DNA of 60,436 bases, taken from positions 1-60,436 of IMG/VR virus record IMGVR_UViG_3300032287_002746; one strand, 5' to 3'. A program made the position numbers and the translations under genes. How positions within the stretch are numbered: the stretch's first letter is position 1; each line of letters starts with the position of its first letter. This DNA is from a virus. Shown piece after piece: positions 15,752 to 24,259 of the stretch. The notes under the pieces were generated by a model. That model made no database searches and had not been told where the DNA came from. It worked only from the letters and a program-made list of their open reading frames with translations.

Positions 15752-16207
15752 ATGAGCAACTGGATCTTAACTGAAAGTAATAACAAAGTAATTACAAGTT
15801 TAGAGGATATACCTAACAATGAGCATGTTATAGGTTTTGTTTACAAAATTACACACATTGGAACTGGTAAATTCTACATTGGCAAAAAAAGTCTATTCGC
15901 ATCAAGAAAGACTGCAATCAGTAAAAAAGAAAAAGCAACTACCGGTACAAGAAAACGTACTAAAACAGTTGTAAAACAATCTAACTGGTTGTCATATTTT
16001 GGTAGTTGTAAAGAACTATCTGAAGAAGTGCTGAGAAATGGAGCACATAGTTATAAACGTGAGATTCTTGAATTGTGTTGCACTAAAAAATACCTTAATT
16101 ATTGTGAGTTGGCGCATCAAGTAAAAAATGATGTGCTGACCAACAATAGTTACAACGGTAACATATTAGGAAGATACTTTGCAAGAGATATGCAAAATTG
16201 TAAATAA
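15752..16207 (+). CDS. GIY-YIG-type endonuclease
   Basis: A 151-residue protein with GFVYKITHIGTGKFYIGKK (28-46), in which VYK and YIG stand for the GIY and YIG motifs. An SNWLSYFGSCKEL block (about 76-88) and a CELAHQ block follow in the positions typical of T4 Seg-like phage endonucleases. Such enzymes make site-specific cuts and often spread themselves between phages, or they can serve in recombination. It is free-standing, not inside an intron. It lies between the primase and the RecB-like exonuclease and shares one base with the latter's start. Confidence 0.75.
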   Translation: MSNWILTESNNKVITSLEDIPNNEHVIGFVYKITHIGTGKFYIGKKSLFASRKTAISKKEKATTGTRKRTKTVVKQSNWLSYFGSCKELSEEVLRNGAHSYKREILELCCTKKYLNYCELAHQVKNDVLTNNSYNGNILGRYFARDMQNCK

Positions 16208-17250
16208 TGAAAGTACAAAATTTAATGCCTACAGTAGCAGATCGTCTGCAAAAAGAAGAAGAGTTCTTTGACAAAAGTTTTATGATGTCTTATTCAGGTT
16301 TGAATAAGTTGTTATATAGTCCAAGATTGTTTTATTTACATTACATCTTAGGACAACGCGATGACGCGACTGACAAATTTGCAATAGAAGGGAAGTTAAT
16401 CCACTGTCTATTTTTAAAACCAGAAGATTTTGACAAAGAGTTTGCATTAAGCATTGCTGATGTACCAAGTGATAATCCAAAAACATTATTGGATCGTTTG
16501 TTTGTACACTACAAGGAGCTTAACGCTGCAGGTGATCCAAGAGAAAACTTGGAACATTTTGAACATGCAATACTGGATATTCTAAAAGACATGAACTTGT
16601 ATCAGACTTTAAAGACTGATGCTCAGCGTGTTGAAAAGATTATTACAGAACGACACGTTGCTTACTGGGACCACTTAAAAAATGGTGAAGGTAAAATACT
16701 TGTAGATCCTGATACATATGCTCAATGTCAAGCAATTGTAGAAGAAATCAAATCAAAAGATAATGTTATGTCTGTAATGGGGTATAGACCTCAGTTTGGA
16801 GATGACATTAAGTTGCAAAATGAAATTGAACTTGCAGCATTTGATGATAAGTATCCATTGTTTGGATTAAGAGGATTCATTGACAACTTGGTAATTGATC
16901 ACACTAACAAAGTAATACGTGTTAATGATTTAAAGAAATCAAGTAAAGACATATCTTCTTTTCCAGAGTCAATTGAATACTATAAATATTGGATGCAAGC
17001 AGCTATGTACTACATGTTAGTATGTAATGTGTATTTATTCAAGCCAGAGTATTCAGACTACAAATTTGAATTTAGATTCATTGTGGTTGACAATTATCTG
17101 CAGATTGCACCAATTAGAGTTTCAACTGAAACTTTAAAAGAATGGGTTAAGAAAACCCAAGCACTATTGGATCAAGCTCATTATCATTTTGATAACAAGA
17201 ACTTTGATCTACCATATGAATTTTTAATCAATGATGAAATTGTGTTATGA
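16207..17250 (+). CDS. PD-(D/E)XK exonuclease (RecB / exonuclease VIII type)
   Basis: A 347-residue nuclease of the PD-(D/E)XK superfamily. GKLIHCLFL (62-70) is the GxxxH motif, an E-x-E pair lies near 206-208, GFIDNL (223-228) holds one metal-binding Asp, and VNDLKKS (239-245) is the D-x-K motif with Lys243. QAAMYY (264-269) is the RecB-type Q-x3-Y motif. It likely degrades one strand of duplex DNA to prepare substrates for the annealing system (Sak4-like ATPase and SSB encoded upstream). It overlaps both neighbours. Confidence 0.9.
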   Translation: MKVQNLMPTVADRLQKEEEFFDKSFMMSYSGLNKLLYSPRLFYLHYILGQRDDATDKFAIEGKLIHCLFLKPEDFDKEFALSIADVPSDNPKTLLDRLFVHYKELNAAGDPRENLEHFEHAILDILKDMNLYQTLKTDAQRVEKIITERHVAYWDHLKNGEGKILVDPDTYAQCQAIVEEIKSKDNVMSVMGYRPQFGDDIKLQNEIELAAFDDKYPLFGLRGFIDNLVIDHTNKVIRVNDLKKSSKDISSFPESIEYYKYWMQAAMYYMLVCNVYLFKPEYSDYKFEFRFIVVDNYLQIAPIRVSTETLKEWVKKTQALLDQAHYHFDNKNFDLPYEFLINDEIVL

Positions 17251-17795
17251 TAACTGATATTTATAGAAAATATTTTCAGAAATCTTACAACTTCTTGTAT
17301 CCTTTATTAGGATTAAAGAAACACAAAACCCACAAACCTTCCCAAACTTATATAGAATGGGAAGGTGTTTGTGATTTTACATCAAGAAAACTAATATGTG
17401 TATTTAAAAAACAAGACACCCCGGAATGGAAACATTTTGAGATGAATTATTTAATTGCACATAGTATGCTTGATCACTGTGTTCCTATTGACCAGGACAC
17501 AATTGCATATGTATTTAATCTAAACTCTAAAGCAGATGATTTTGATGCATTTTGCAACGGTCAGTATTCACGATTTTCTCCTGAATCAAAAAAGATGTTG
17601 AGTAACTATTATGGAGTTCATACTCCAGAGTGGGTATTCATGGAATCTTACTTGTATCCAGAAAAATATTTTAAGAAATACGCAGAAATTTTAATGATTG
17701 ATGTGGAAATTCTCAAAAAAGTTGGCGAACTTTGTGAAAAATACGATCAGGAAAAAGAGGTATATACTACACCTCATCCGGAAATCCAAGTATAA
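17247..17795 (+). CDS. Conserved hypothetical phage protein
   Basis: A 182-residue, mostly helical cytoplasmic protein. It contains the segments YFQKSYNFLYPLLGLKK (9-25), QTYIEWEGVCD and FCNGQYSRFSPESKKML, a pattern I recall from conserved hypothetical proteins in the replication blocks of Bacteroidota phages. No catalytic motif is seen. It overlaps the exonuclease gene by four bases (ATGA), so its function is probably tied to DNA replication or recombination. Confidence 0.75.
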   Translation: MITDIYRKYFQKSYNFLYPLLGLKKHKTHKPSQTYIEWEGVCDFTSRKLICVFKKQDTPEWKHFEMNYLIAHSMLDHCVPIDQDTIAYVFNLNSKADDFDAFCNGQYSRFSPESKKMLSNYYGVHTPEWVFMESYLYPEKYFKKYAEILMIDVEILKKVGELCEKYDQEKEVYTTPHPEIQV

Positions 17796-17813
17796 TATAA
17801 ACCAAAAAAAATA

Positions 17814-18182
17814 ATGATAGCACAAAGTATGCTTATTTATTCTACTGACTGGTATGGTAGAAGAACTTTTAGAATGTTACCAGCAACAGAAGAATGCCCT
17901 TATAATGAAGTAATTTTTGATCCAAGTACAAAGGTTCTTGCTGTTATCAGTAAAGAATTTAAAGAAAAGCCACACATGTTTCCAAAGTTAAATGTAACAG
18001 GTAAACCGTTACACACAACTGCTGCTGGACAAGACTATGTGGAAGAACGTATTGTAATGGATACTTATTACGAGTACTATCTTGATAATATGGATGACAT
18101 TAGAGTTTTTGTAAATCATTTTGCAATTAACAGTGATCATTCTGCAATCAAAATTCTTGATGAAGTTCTAACAGAAGAATAA
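17814..18182 (+). CDS. Hypothetical protein next to DNA polymerase
   Basis: A 122-residue cytoplasmic protein starting MIAQSMLIYSTDWYG, with a beta-rich first half and a helical, acidic C-terminus (DEVLTEE). It has no recognised domain. It lies 18 bases after the preceding gene and 14 bases ahead of polymerase B. Similar proteins next to polymerase in related phages would support a replication role, but that cannot be checked here. Confidence 0.7.
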   Translation: MIAQSMLIYSTDWYGRRTFRMLPATEECPYNEVIFDPSTKVLAVISKEFKEKPHMFPKLNVTGKPLHTTAAGQDYVEERIVMDTYYEYYLDNMDDIRVFVNHFAINSDHSAIKILDEVLTEE

Positions 18183-18196
18183 TTCTAACAATTAAA

Positions 18197-20179
18197 ATGT
18201 CAATGATGTCACGTAATAAGAAATTTTGGATAATGGATTACGAAACAATAGTAAATTGTTTTGTGGCGGTGTTTACTGGATATTCTTCTGGTGAAACCCG
18301 GATCTTTGTTGTAAACAGAGATAGAAACGACTTGCCTGAGTTTCTTGATTTTTTAGATGAAAACATTGAACATAAAGATTGGCATTTTGGATACAATAAT
18401 CTTGCATTTGACGCTCAAATAACTGAATTCATACTTGAAAACAGAAACGAGTTGTCTTATTTATCATCTGATGATTTTACAGCAACAATTGCACAATATG
18501 CAAGTTCTGTTATTGCAAAATCTAATAGAGGAGAATGGTTAGATTATCCAGAGTTTAAGTTGTCCATTCCGTGTGTTGACATATTCAAACTCAACCACTG
18601 GGATGGTACAGCAAAAAGATGTTCTTTAAAGTGGATACAGTTTTCTATGGATTGGTTTAATGTTGAAGAGATGCCTCATCATCATACAGAACCGGTTCTT
18701 ACTGATCAAGTATTAGATTCTATTGTAAGATATTGTATTAATGACGTAAGGTCAACTAAACAAATATTTGTTCTTCGAAATCCTAAAGGAGAGCAAGTAA
18801 TGGCAAGTCAAATAAATTTACGTGCTCAATTGAGTGCAGATTATAGATTAAATCTGTATTCTGCAAGTGAGCCTCGTATAAGTAAAGAGATGTTTCTTCA
18901 CTTCTTATCTGAAAAATTAGGAAAAGATAAGAAAGAAATCAGAGTAATGAAGACAGAACGTGATAACGTAGTTGTCAGAAACATTATCTTACCGAGTATC
19001 AAGTTTGAAACGCCAGAATTTAATGGCGTGTTCAACTGGTTCAAAAGTCAAATAGTAAATACTATGATTGACATTGAACAAGCAGAAACAAAAGGTCCTA
19101 AATACAGGATGATGTTTAAAGGAGTTCCTACTGATTATGGTTTAGGTGGTTTGCACGGATGTATCAGATCTGGTATATACAGTGCAGGTAATGGTAAAAA
19201 GATTTTGTCTGCTGACGTAACGTCTTTTTATCCTAATCTTGCTATTAAAAATGAATGGTCTCCAGCACATATTCCTAAAAGAGACTTTTGTGAACTGTAC
19301 GAATGGTTTTTTGAAGAGAGAAAGAAATATCCAAAAACTTCTCCTTTGAATTATCTATTCAAAATTATATTGAATTCTACTTATGGATTAAGTAAAAATA
19401 AGTATTCGTTTTTGTATGATCCTGAATTTACTTTCAGAATTACTATCAATGGACAATTACAACTATCAATGTTGTATGAGATGATAGCAACCAGAATCCC
19501 TGGTGCTCAACCACTTATGCAAAATACCGATGGTTTGGAGTTTCTTGTAGATGAACAAGATGAAAAGTTATTCTATGAAATCTGTAAAGAGTGGGAAGAG
19601 TTGACATCTTTACAACTTGAAACAGTAGAATATGACAAGATGATTATTGGCGATGTAAATAATTACATTGCAGTATACACCGATGGGAAAACAAAATGCA
19701 AAGGTCGTTTTGAATTTGAAGAACTGGCTCTTCACAAAAACAAATCTCATCTAATAATACCAAAAGCATTGTACGCATATTTCATATTTGGAAAAGATCC
19801 AAAAGATTTTTTAGAAGAAAATAGAAATATATTTGACTATTGTGCAGGAGCAAAACTGAAAGGTAACTGGTTCTTTGAAAAAAGAGGTGTAGTAAATGGC
19901 GAGTATAAAGCAGAAAAACTGCAAAGACTTGTTAGATATTATATTTCTAATGGAGGAGTGAAACTGATTAAGTGTAATCCGGATGGTCGCGAAATACAAT
20001 TGGAAAGTGGTAAACACATGCAGACAATATTTAATTTGCATGAAGAAAAACCATGGGACCAATATGACGTAAATGAAAAGTATTATTTAGATAAGATTTA
20101 CGATGAAATTCAAAAGATAGAAAAGTCATCTATCGTATTACCTCAAGATAAAGTAAATCAACAATTAAGTCTCTTTTAA
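18197..20179 (+). CDS. Family B DNA polymerase
   Basis: A 660-residue replicative polymerase with 3'-5' exonuclease. Exo motifs are DYE (14-16), FGYNNLAFD (64-72) and YCINDVRS (179-186). Polymerase motif A is SADVTSFYPNL (338-348, Asp340), motif B is KIILNSTYG (389-397), and motif C is NTDG (443-446) in place of YxDTD. YGLGGLHG (314-321) matches the YxGG switch between the two activities. The short length is similar to protein-primed and crAss-like polymerases. The C-terminus is QQLSLF, a consensus sliding-clamp-binding peptide. Crassvirales encode either family A or family B polymerase; this one is family B. Confidence 0.95.
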   Translation: MSMMSRNKKFWIMDYETIVNCFVAVFTGYSSGETRIFVVNRDRNDLPEFLDFLDENIEHKDWHFGYNNLAFDAQITEFILENRNELSYLSSDDFTATIAQYASSVIAKSNRGEWLDYPEFKLSIPCVDIFKLNHWDGTAKRCSLKWIQFSMDWFNVEEMPHHHTEPVLTDQVLDSIVRYCINDVRSTKQIFVLRNPKGEQVMASQINLRAQLSADYRLNLYSASEPRISKEMFLHFLSEKLGKDKKEIRVMKTERDNVVVRNIILPSIKFETPEFNGVFNWFKSQIVNTMIDIEQAETKGPKYRMMFKGVPTDYGLGGLHGCIRSGIYSAGNGKKILSADVTSFYPNLAIKNEWSPAHIPKRDFCELYEWFFEERKKYPKTSPLNYLFKIILNSTYGLSKNKYSFLYDPEFTFRITINGQLQLSMLYEMIATRIPGAQPLMQNTDGLEFLVDEQDEKLFYEICKEWEELTSLQLETVEYDKMIIGDVNNYIAVYTDGKTKCKGRFEFEELALHKNKSHLIIPKALYAYFIFGKDPKDFLEENRNIFDYCAGAKLKGNWFFEKRGVVNGEYKAEKLQRLVRYYISNGGVKLIKCNPDGREIQLESGKHMQTIFNLHEEKPWDQYDVNEKYYLDKIYDEIQKIEKSSIVLPQDKVNQQLSLF

Positions 20180-20180
20180 A

Positions 20181-20978
20181 ATGAAAAGAACAGTGAATGG
20201 CATGATTGCCTATGGTAAAATGTTAAGTACACCATTACCAGCAAAAACAAAAACATATACTCCTATCTCTCACAAAGACGTTGTCAGTCGTGTGAGAACA
20301 GAGATAACTGCAGCAGGATATGTGATTACTGGCGAAGATTACAAGTGCACGCAAGATGGTACTGTAGCAATTGGAAATTTTAAATTGAATTATAAAGCAG
20401 ATCCGGATATTGAATTATCTGCAAACTTTATGAATTCATATAATAAACAATATGCATTTAGATTCTCACTTGGAGGATTAGTAAAAGTATGTATGAACGG
20501 TATGATGTTGTCAAACAGTAAGTTTGGTGCATACAAACGCGTTCACAAAGGTGCTGCAGATATACTTGCTGCTGGAAAAATTTCTGAATTTATTAAAGAT
20601 TCAGAAGAATATTGGACAACTTTGGTTCAGCATAAAGAAGCATTAAAAGATCGCATTGTATCAAAACCAATTGCGTACATGATTCTTGGTAAATTATTCT
20701 TTGAACATGAATTACTGACTACAATGCAGTTAAACATGATTAAAAAAGAAATGGAAAAGCCAAGTTTTGAGTATAATGCTGATCCTGAAAGTGCATGGGT
20801 ATTATATAATCACATTACACTTGCATTAAAAGAAGCTCATCCTTCTACTTGGATGGATGATCAAGTAAAAATGCATCAAGTATTTTGTGAGACATTTGGT
20901 ATAAATGATGGAAACGATGACGTTGTCCCGGTATCTGAAGATGAAACAGAGGAAATAGAAGAGTTATTACCTTTTTAA
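20181..20978 (+). CDS. DUF932-like phage protein
   Basis: A 265-residue protein with the hallmark core of DUF932 (phage/plasmid-related TIGR03299-type) proteins: PISHKDVVSRVRTEI (28-42) and FSLGGLVKVCMNGMM (95-109). The family is widespread in plasmids and phages and its function is unknown. The C-terminus is an acidic run ending EEIEELLPF, which looks like the acidic protein-binding tip of bacterial SSB (ending IPF). The gene starts one base after the polymerase stop, so it is co-transcribed with it. Confidence 0.75.
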   Translation: MKRTVNGMIAYGKMLSTPLPAKTKTYTPISHKDVVSRVRTEITAAGYVITGEDYKCTQDGTVAIGNFKLNYKADPDIELSANFMNSYNKQYAFRFSLGGLVKVCMNGMMLSNSKFGAYKRVHKGAADILAAGKISEFIKDSEEYWTTLVQHKEALKDRIVSKPIAYMILGKLFFEHELLTTMQLNMIKKEMEKPSFEYNADPESAWVLYNHITLALKEAHPSTWMDDQVKMHQVFCETFGINDGNDDVVPVSEDETEEIEELLPF

Positions 20979-20983
20979 TAATT

Positions 20984-21003
20984 GGGGAGTGTAAAAGCTC
21001 CCC
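20984..21003 (+). terminator. GC-rich hairpin after DUF932 gene
   Basis: GGGGAG (20984-20989) pairs with CTCCCC (20998-21003) around an 8-base loop, followed by an AT-rich stretch without a clear T-run. It may be a weak terminator or an mRNA end-protecting structure. Its presence argues for the downstream ATG at 21018 as the next start. Confidence 0.5.
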
Positions 21004-21017
21004 TAATATTATTTATT

Positions 21018-21278
21018 ATGAAAATAAATGAGCAATTGCAAAACATGATAGATCTTGAAACAAGAGTAGCTAAATTGCAAGAAAAAATAGAACTTTTAAA
21101 TTCAGAACCAATGATTGATGTTATATTACAAGCAATTATTAAAGTTAGTAAAAAACAAACATCGCACGATGTAGTTCAGTTTACAAAAAGATATCTACGT
21201 AGATATTACAATATTGATATGGATTCAAAATCCGTAAGAGATAGAATAGAATCAATAACTAAACAATTGAAACAATGA
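21018..21278 (+). CDS. Small coiled-coil hypothetical protein
   Basis: The chosen start is the ATG at 21018, giving 86 residues; an upstream in-frame TTG at 20982 would run through the hairpin. The N-terminal half forms a short coiled coil (DLETRVAKLQEKIELL). The C-terminal half is basic and helical (FTKRYLRRYYNID), consistent with nucleic-acid binding. Function unknown. It overlaps the next gene by four bases. Confidence 0.65.
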   Translation: MKINEQLQNMIDLETRVAKLQEKIELLNSEPMIDVILQAIIKVSKKQTSHDVVQFTKRYLRRYYNIDMDSKSVRDRIESITKQLKQ

Positions 21279-21493
21279 CAAAAAATTTAAAATATGACCA
21301 AGCATTATCGCTTTTGGAAACCGGTAATACTGTTACCAGAAACGATTGGAAAAAAAGAGGAATGTTTCTTTATCTTCCAGAAGGTAGTAAAACTATTGAG
21401 CTAAAAAACGCTGAAGGAACTGTTGATCCAAATTGGAAACCAACTGAAGAAGATATTATTGCTGAAGATTGGGAAATGATTAATTCTTTATAA
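21275..21493 (+). CDS. DUF2829 / Tad2-like protein (candidate anti-Thoeris)
   Basis: A 72-residue protein with the DUF2829 pattern: a short N-terminal helix, ALSLLETGNTVTRNDW (10-25), then GMFLYLPEG (29-37), and a C-terminal W-x-PTEEDIIAEDWE block (54-67). DUF2829 is the Tad2 family. Characterised members form tetramers that bind the cyclic ADP-ribose signal made by Thoeris defence systems. This copy is shorter than many members, with less sequence between the two conserved blocks. The family match is good; anti-defence activity for this copy is inferred. Confidence 0.75.
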   Translation: MTKNLKYDQALSLLETGNTVTRNDWKKRGMFLYLPEGSKTIELKNAEGTVDPNWKPTEEDIIAEDWEMINSL

Positions 21494-21494
21494 G

Positions 21495-22184
21495 ATGATT
21501 ATTGGTATTAATGGTAAGATAGGTTCTGGTAAAGATACTATTGGAGAAATAATTCAAGGTCTTTGTTTGACAAATAAAAATCAAACATTTGAAATTAAAA
21601 AGTTTGCTGGCAAATTAAAACAAATTGGTTCAATACTTACAGGTATTCCTGTAGAAAAGTTTGAAGATCAAGAGTTTAAGAAAACATTTTTAAGTAAAGA
21701 GTGGAACTCTCCTTATAATATTCCTTTTTCTGGTCCAGACTTTGTAAAACATGATGGAGAAATGACTGTAAGAGAATTTCTTCAAAAGCTTGGTACAGAA
21801 GCAATGCGTGATGGATTACATACTAATGTATGGGTAAATGCTTTGTTTGCTGATTATAATGCAACTGGATATAATTATACAGGATGTGAAAATAAAGTTA
21901 TTCAAGGTGAATGGGAATATCCTAACTGGATTATTACAGACATGAGATTCCCTAATGAGATGGAAGCTGTTGTAGAAAGAAAAGGAATCACTATCAGAGT
22001 GGTGAGACCACATGGATATACTAATCCTCATACAGGAGAGTATAAAGAAATGCCTTTGAGCTATCACGCAAGTGAGACATCTCTTGATGATTCTAAGTTT
22101 GATTATGAAATTTTAAACGATGGAAGCATTGAAGATCTTGTAGAAAAAGTTAGAGAAATACTAACAAAAGAAAACATAATATGA
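21495..22184 (+). CDS. Deoxynucleoside monophosphate kinase
   Basis: A 229-residue P-loop kinase resembling T4 gp1 dNMP kinase. The Walker A motif GKIGSGKDT is at 7-15. The substrate-binding region includes REFLQKLGTEAMRDGLHTNVWV (about 94-115), typical of phage dNMP kinases, and WIITDMRFPNE (about 144-154) is the second conserved block. It converts dNMPs to dNDPs for DNA synthesis; T4-type members also accept modified nucleotides. It overlaps the downstream phosphatase by four bases and fits with the dUTPase and ribonucleotide reductase encoded nearby. Confidence 0.88.
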   Translation: MIIGINGKIGSGKDTIGEIIQGLCLTNKNQTFEIKKFAGKLKQIGSILTGIPVEKFEDQEFKKTFLSKEWNSPYNIPFSGPDFVKHDGEMTVREFLQKLGTEAMRDGLHTNVWVNALFADYNATGYNYTGCENKVIQGEWEYPNWIITDMRFPNEMEAVVERKGITIRVVRPHGYTNPHTGEYKEMPLSYHASETSLDDSKFDYEILNDGSIEDLVEKVREILTKENII

Positions 22185-22909
22185 AAACATTTGTAATAGG
22201 AGATGTGCACGGTAATTATCGTGCACTTCTACAATGTCTTGAGAAATCAGGATTTGATAAAGAAAATGACAAACTAATATCACTTGGAGACATTGCAGAC
22301 GGTTGGAGCGAAGTTTCTGAGTGTGTTGATACTCTGTTATCAATTAAGAATTTAGTTGCCATACGAGGCAACCATGACGTTTGGTGTCACGATTGGTTTG
22401 AGTATGGTAGAACACCAATCATTTGGGCAGAACAAGGTGGTAGAGCTACTATGGAAGGTTATGTACGTACCGGTAAACTTGTTGAACAACCTCATAAAGA
22501 TTTTTGGAAAAACCAAATAGACTATTACATTGATGATGAAAACAGATTGTTTATTCATGGTGGATGGGATTACATGGAAGGATTTCCACGTGGTGCAATG
22601 TTACCTGTTAACGCAGGAAGTCTTGCAAAAGAATGCCATTGGGACAGAAGTTTATTAATGGGTGCTAAGTCTGCATTTGGTAAAAAGATGTCAAGAAATG
22701 GTAAGTTTAAACCATTACTTGAGTTTAAAGAAATATACATTGGACACACTGCAGAAAACGATGGACCTAATCAGTACGGAAATCTTTGGAATATTGACAC
22801 TGGAGCTGGATGGAATGGTAAATTAACAATAATGGATGTTGACACAAAAGAGTTTTGGCAATCTGATTTTGCTACTCTGTTGTATCCAGATGAACTTGGT
22901 AGAGGATAA
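22181..22909 (+). CDS. PPP-type (lambda-like) metallophosphatase
   Basis: A 242-residue serine/threonine-type phosphatase. Metal ligands are in GDVHGN (7-12), GDIADGW (36-42) and RGNHD (62-66), with IHGGWD and GHTAE as later His motifs and a terminal DTGAGW. This matches lambda phosphatase and ApaH-like enzymes, which remove phosphate from proteins or diadenosine polyphosphates. Its position between the dNMP kinase and the radical SAM protein does not reveal its substrate. It is distinct from the shorter phosphoesterase at 873-1352. Confidence 0.92.
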   Translation: MKTFVIGDVHGNYRALLQCLEKSGFDKENDKLISLGDIADGWSEVSECVDTLLSIKNLVAIRGNHDVWCHDWFEYGRTPIIWAEQGGRATMEGYVRTGKLVEQPHKDFWKNQIDYYIDDENRLFIHGGWDYMEGFPRGAMLPVNAGSLAKECHWDRSLLMGAKSAFGKKMSRNGKFKPLLEFKEIYIGHTAENDGPNQYGNLWNIDTGAGWNGKLTIMDVDTKEFWQSDFATLLYPDELGRG

Positions 22910-23760
22910 TGGAAATAAAAAAACAGAAAACAAAAACTTTAGTTACCAGAGATAATGGGAGGAGTAGCGATGCTATTTCTCCCAATTTTATTTATGGTTG
23001 TTTAGGTGGATGCATGAAGAGTTATTGCTATGTAGGTAGATTTAATAATGACAAGTTGTATATTAATGAAAACACCGGTGACATTCTTTCTTCAATACTT
23101 AAATGGGCGGAACCACAACCAATGCCTAAAACACCTAATCAAATTGATGACAAATATTACTGCATTGACATAGGATGCAGTACTGATGTACCTTTGCATA
23201 GTAAATATTATAATTGGCAAAGCGTGTTTGATTTCTTTAACGTGCATCCTAAGTTAAAGTCAACATTTGCCACTAAGTATCCTACTAAATTTGATCCAGG
23301 TAGTTATACTTTAATGAAAGATAAACATAGAATTCGTGTAAGTCTTATGCCTCAGAAGTATGCAGATGTATTAGAACCAAACACTGATAGTATTGCTGAT
23401 AGAATTGCAATGATACCTAAGTTACAAGAGAAGATGGAAGTACACATTAACTTTAGTCCAATCATTTATGAAGAAGGATGGCTTGATGAGTACAGAAATC
23501 TTTTTGAAACACTGATGGCTGCAGGTATTAATGTACCGTGTGAGTGTATATTTCTAACTTACAATAATACATCTTATCAGAACGCGAGTGACGATGTAAA
23601 TGCATTATGTTGGAAACCAGAAATACAAGAATCAAAAGATTCGCAGTATGCTGCAGATAACATTAGATACAAGTATCAGTTAAAAGCAAAAATGATTGCA
23701 GAGTTTAAAGAATTGTACTCAGAGTATTTTGATCCTAAAAACATTAGGTACATATTTTAA
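22909..23760 (+). CDS. Spore photoproduct lyase-like radical SAM protein
   Basis: A 283-residue radical SAM protein similar to spore photoproduct lyase. A Cys cluster, YGCLGGCMKSYCYVGR (29-44), would hold the 4Fe-4S cluster; its spacing is C-x3-C-x4-C and not the usual C-x3-C-x2-C. Further matches are FATKYPTKFD (SPL has a similar FVTKF strand), a DSIADRI block near 160-170 and IIYEEGWLDEYRNLFETL (about 184-201), a characteristic SPL segment. The family repairs UV-induced thymine adducts in spore DNA. Phage copies may repair damage in virion DNA. It ends at a bidirectional terminator. Confidence 0.8.
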   Translation: MEIKKQKTKTLVTRDNGRSSDAISPNFIYGCLGGCMKSYCYVGRFNNDKLYINENTGDILSSILKWAEPQPMPKTPNQIDDKYYCIDIGCSTDVPLHSKYYNWQSVFDFFNVHPKLKSTFATKYPTKFDPGSYTLMKDKHRIRVSLMPQKYADVLEPNTDSIADRIAMIPKLQEKMEVHINFSPIIYEEGWLDEYRNLFETLMAAGINVPCECIFLTYNNTSYQNASDDVNALCWKPEIQESKDSQYAADNIRYKYQLKAKMIAEFKELYSEYFDPKNIRYIF

Positions 23761-23767
23761 TAGAAAA

Positions 23768-23790
23768 ACCCCCAGGAATGGGGGTCTTTC
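23768..23790. terminator. Bidirectional terminator between convergent genes
   Basis: ACCCCCA (23768-23774) pairs with TGGGGGT (23779-23785) around a GGAA tetraloop of the GNRA type. The plus strand continues CTTTC, and on the minus strand the stem is followed by five T's. It separates the plus-strand replication block from the minus-strand lysis genes. Confidence 0.85.
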
Positions 23791-23836
23791 AACAGAAGAG
23801 AGAAGAAATCAACTAACTATAAAGAACAGTTGTTTA

Positions 23837-24253
23837 CTAAATCTTCGCAAGTTGGAAATGCATTCCATCCTTACGTGTCCACGTACCTCCCCAATCAAAT
23901 CCTGCATCTGTAAAACATTTTACAAATCCTGCAGATAACACTGGCGTTTTACCAAGACCGTTCCATGCAGCATTAACATCAATAGCGATTGCCCATGAGT
24001 GCAATGACATGCTTGTTAAACCTCTTTTCTTTCTGATATTAAAACATCCATCCCATGTTTTTAATTCTTTTACAAATCCTGTCGCAATAAGATTTTTAAA
24101 TGCTTGCGTGAGTGGAGCAACCAAGTCTTTATTGCAGTATAATCTTTTAGGTATAACACCTATTTCTAATTCAGTTGGTATATCCCACAGAGTCATATTA
24201 GATTCTTTAGTTGGATCACCATATTTTTTTAAACATTGTGCACTTGTTACCAT
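23837..24253 (-). CDS. M15-family peptidase, endolysin
   Basis: A 138-residue zinc peptidase of the M15 (VanY/L-Ala-D-Glu or D-Ala-D-Ala carboxypeptidase) group. Zinc ligands are in SLHSWAIAIDV (83-93: His85, Asp92) and GMHFQL (130-135: His132). GFDWGGTW (118-125) is the substrate-side block typical of phage endolysins in this family. It cleaves peptidoglycan peptides at lysis. There is no signal peptide, so release depends on the holin encoded two genes upstream. It is the last gene of the minus-strand lysis operon. Confidence 0.92.
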   Translation of the reverse strand: MVTSAQCLKKYGDPTKESNMTLWDIPTELEIGVIPKRLYCNKDLVAPLTQAFKNLIATGFVKELKTWDGCFNIRKKRGLTSMSLHSWAIAIDVNAAWNGLGKTPVLSAGFVKCFTDAGFDWGGTWTRKDGMHFQLAKI

Positions 24254-24259
24254 TGGTTA

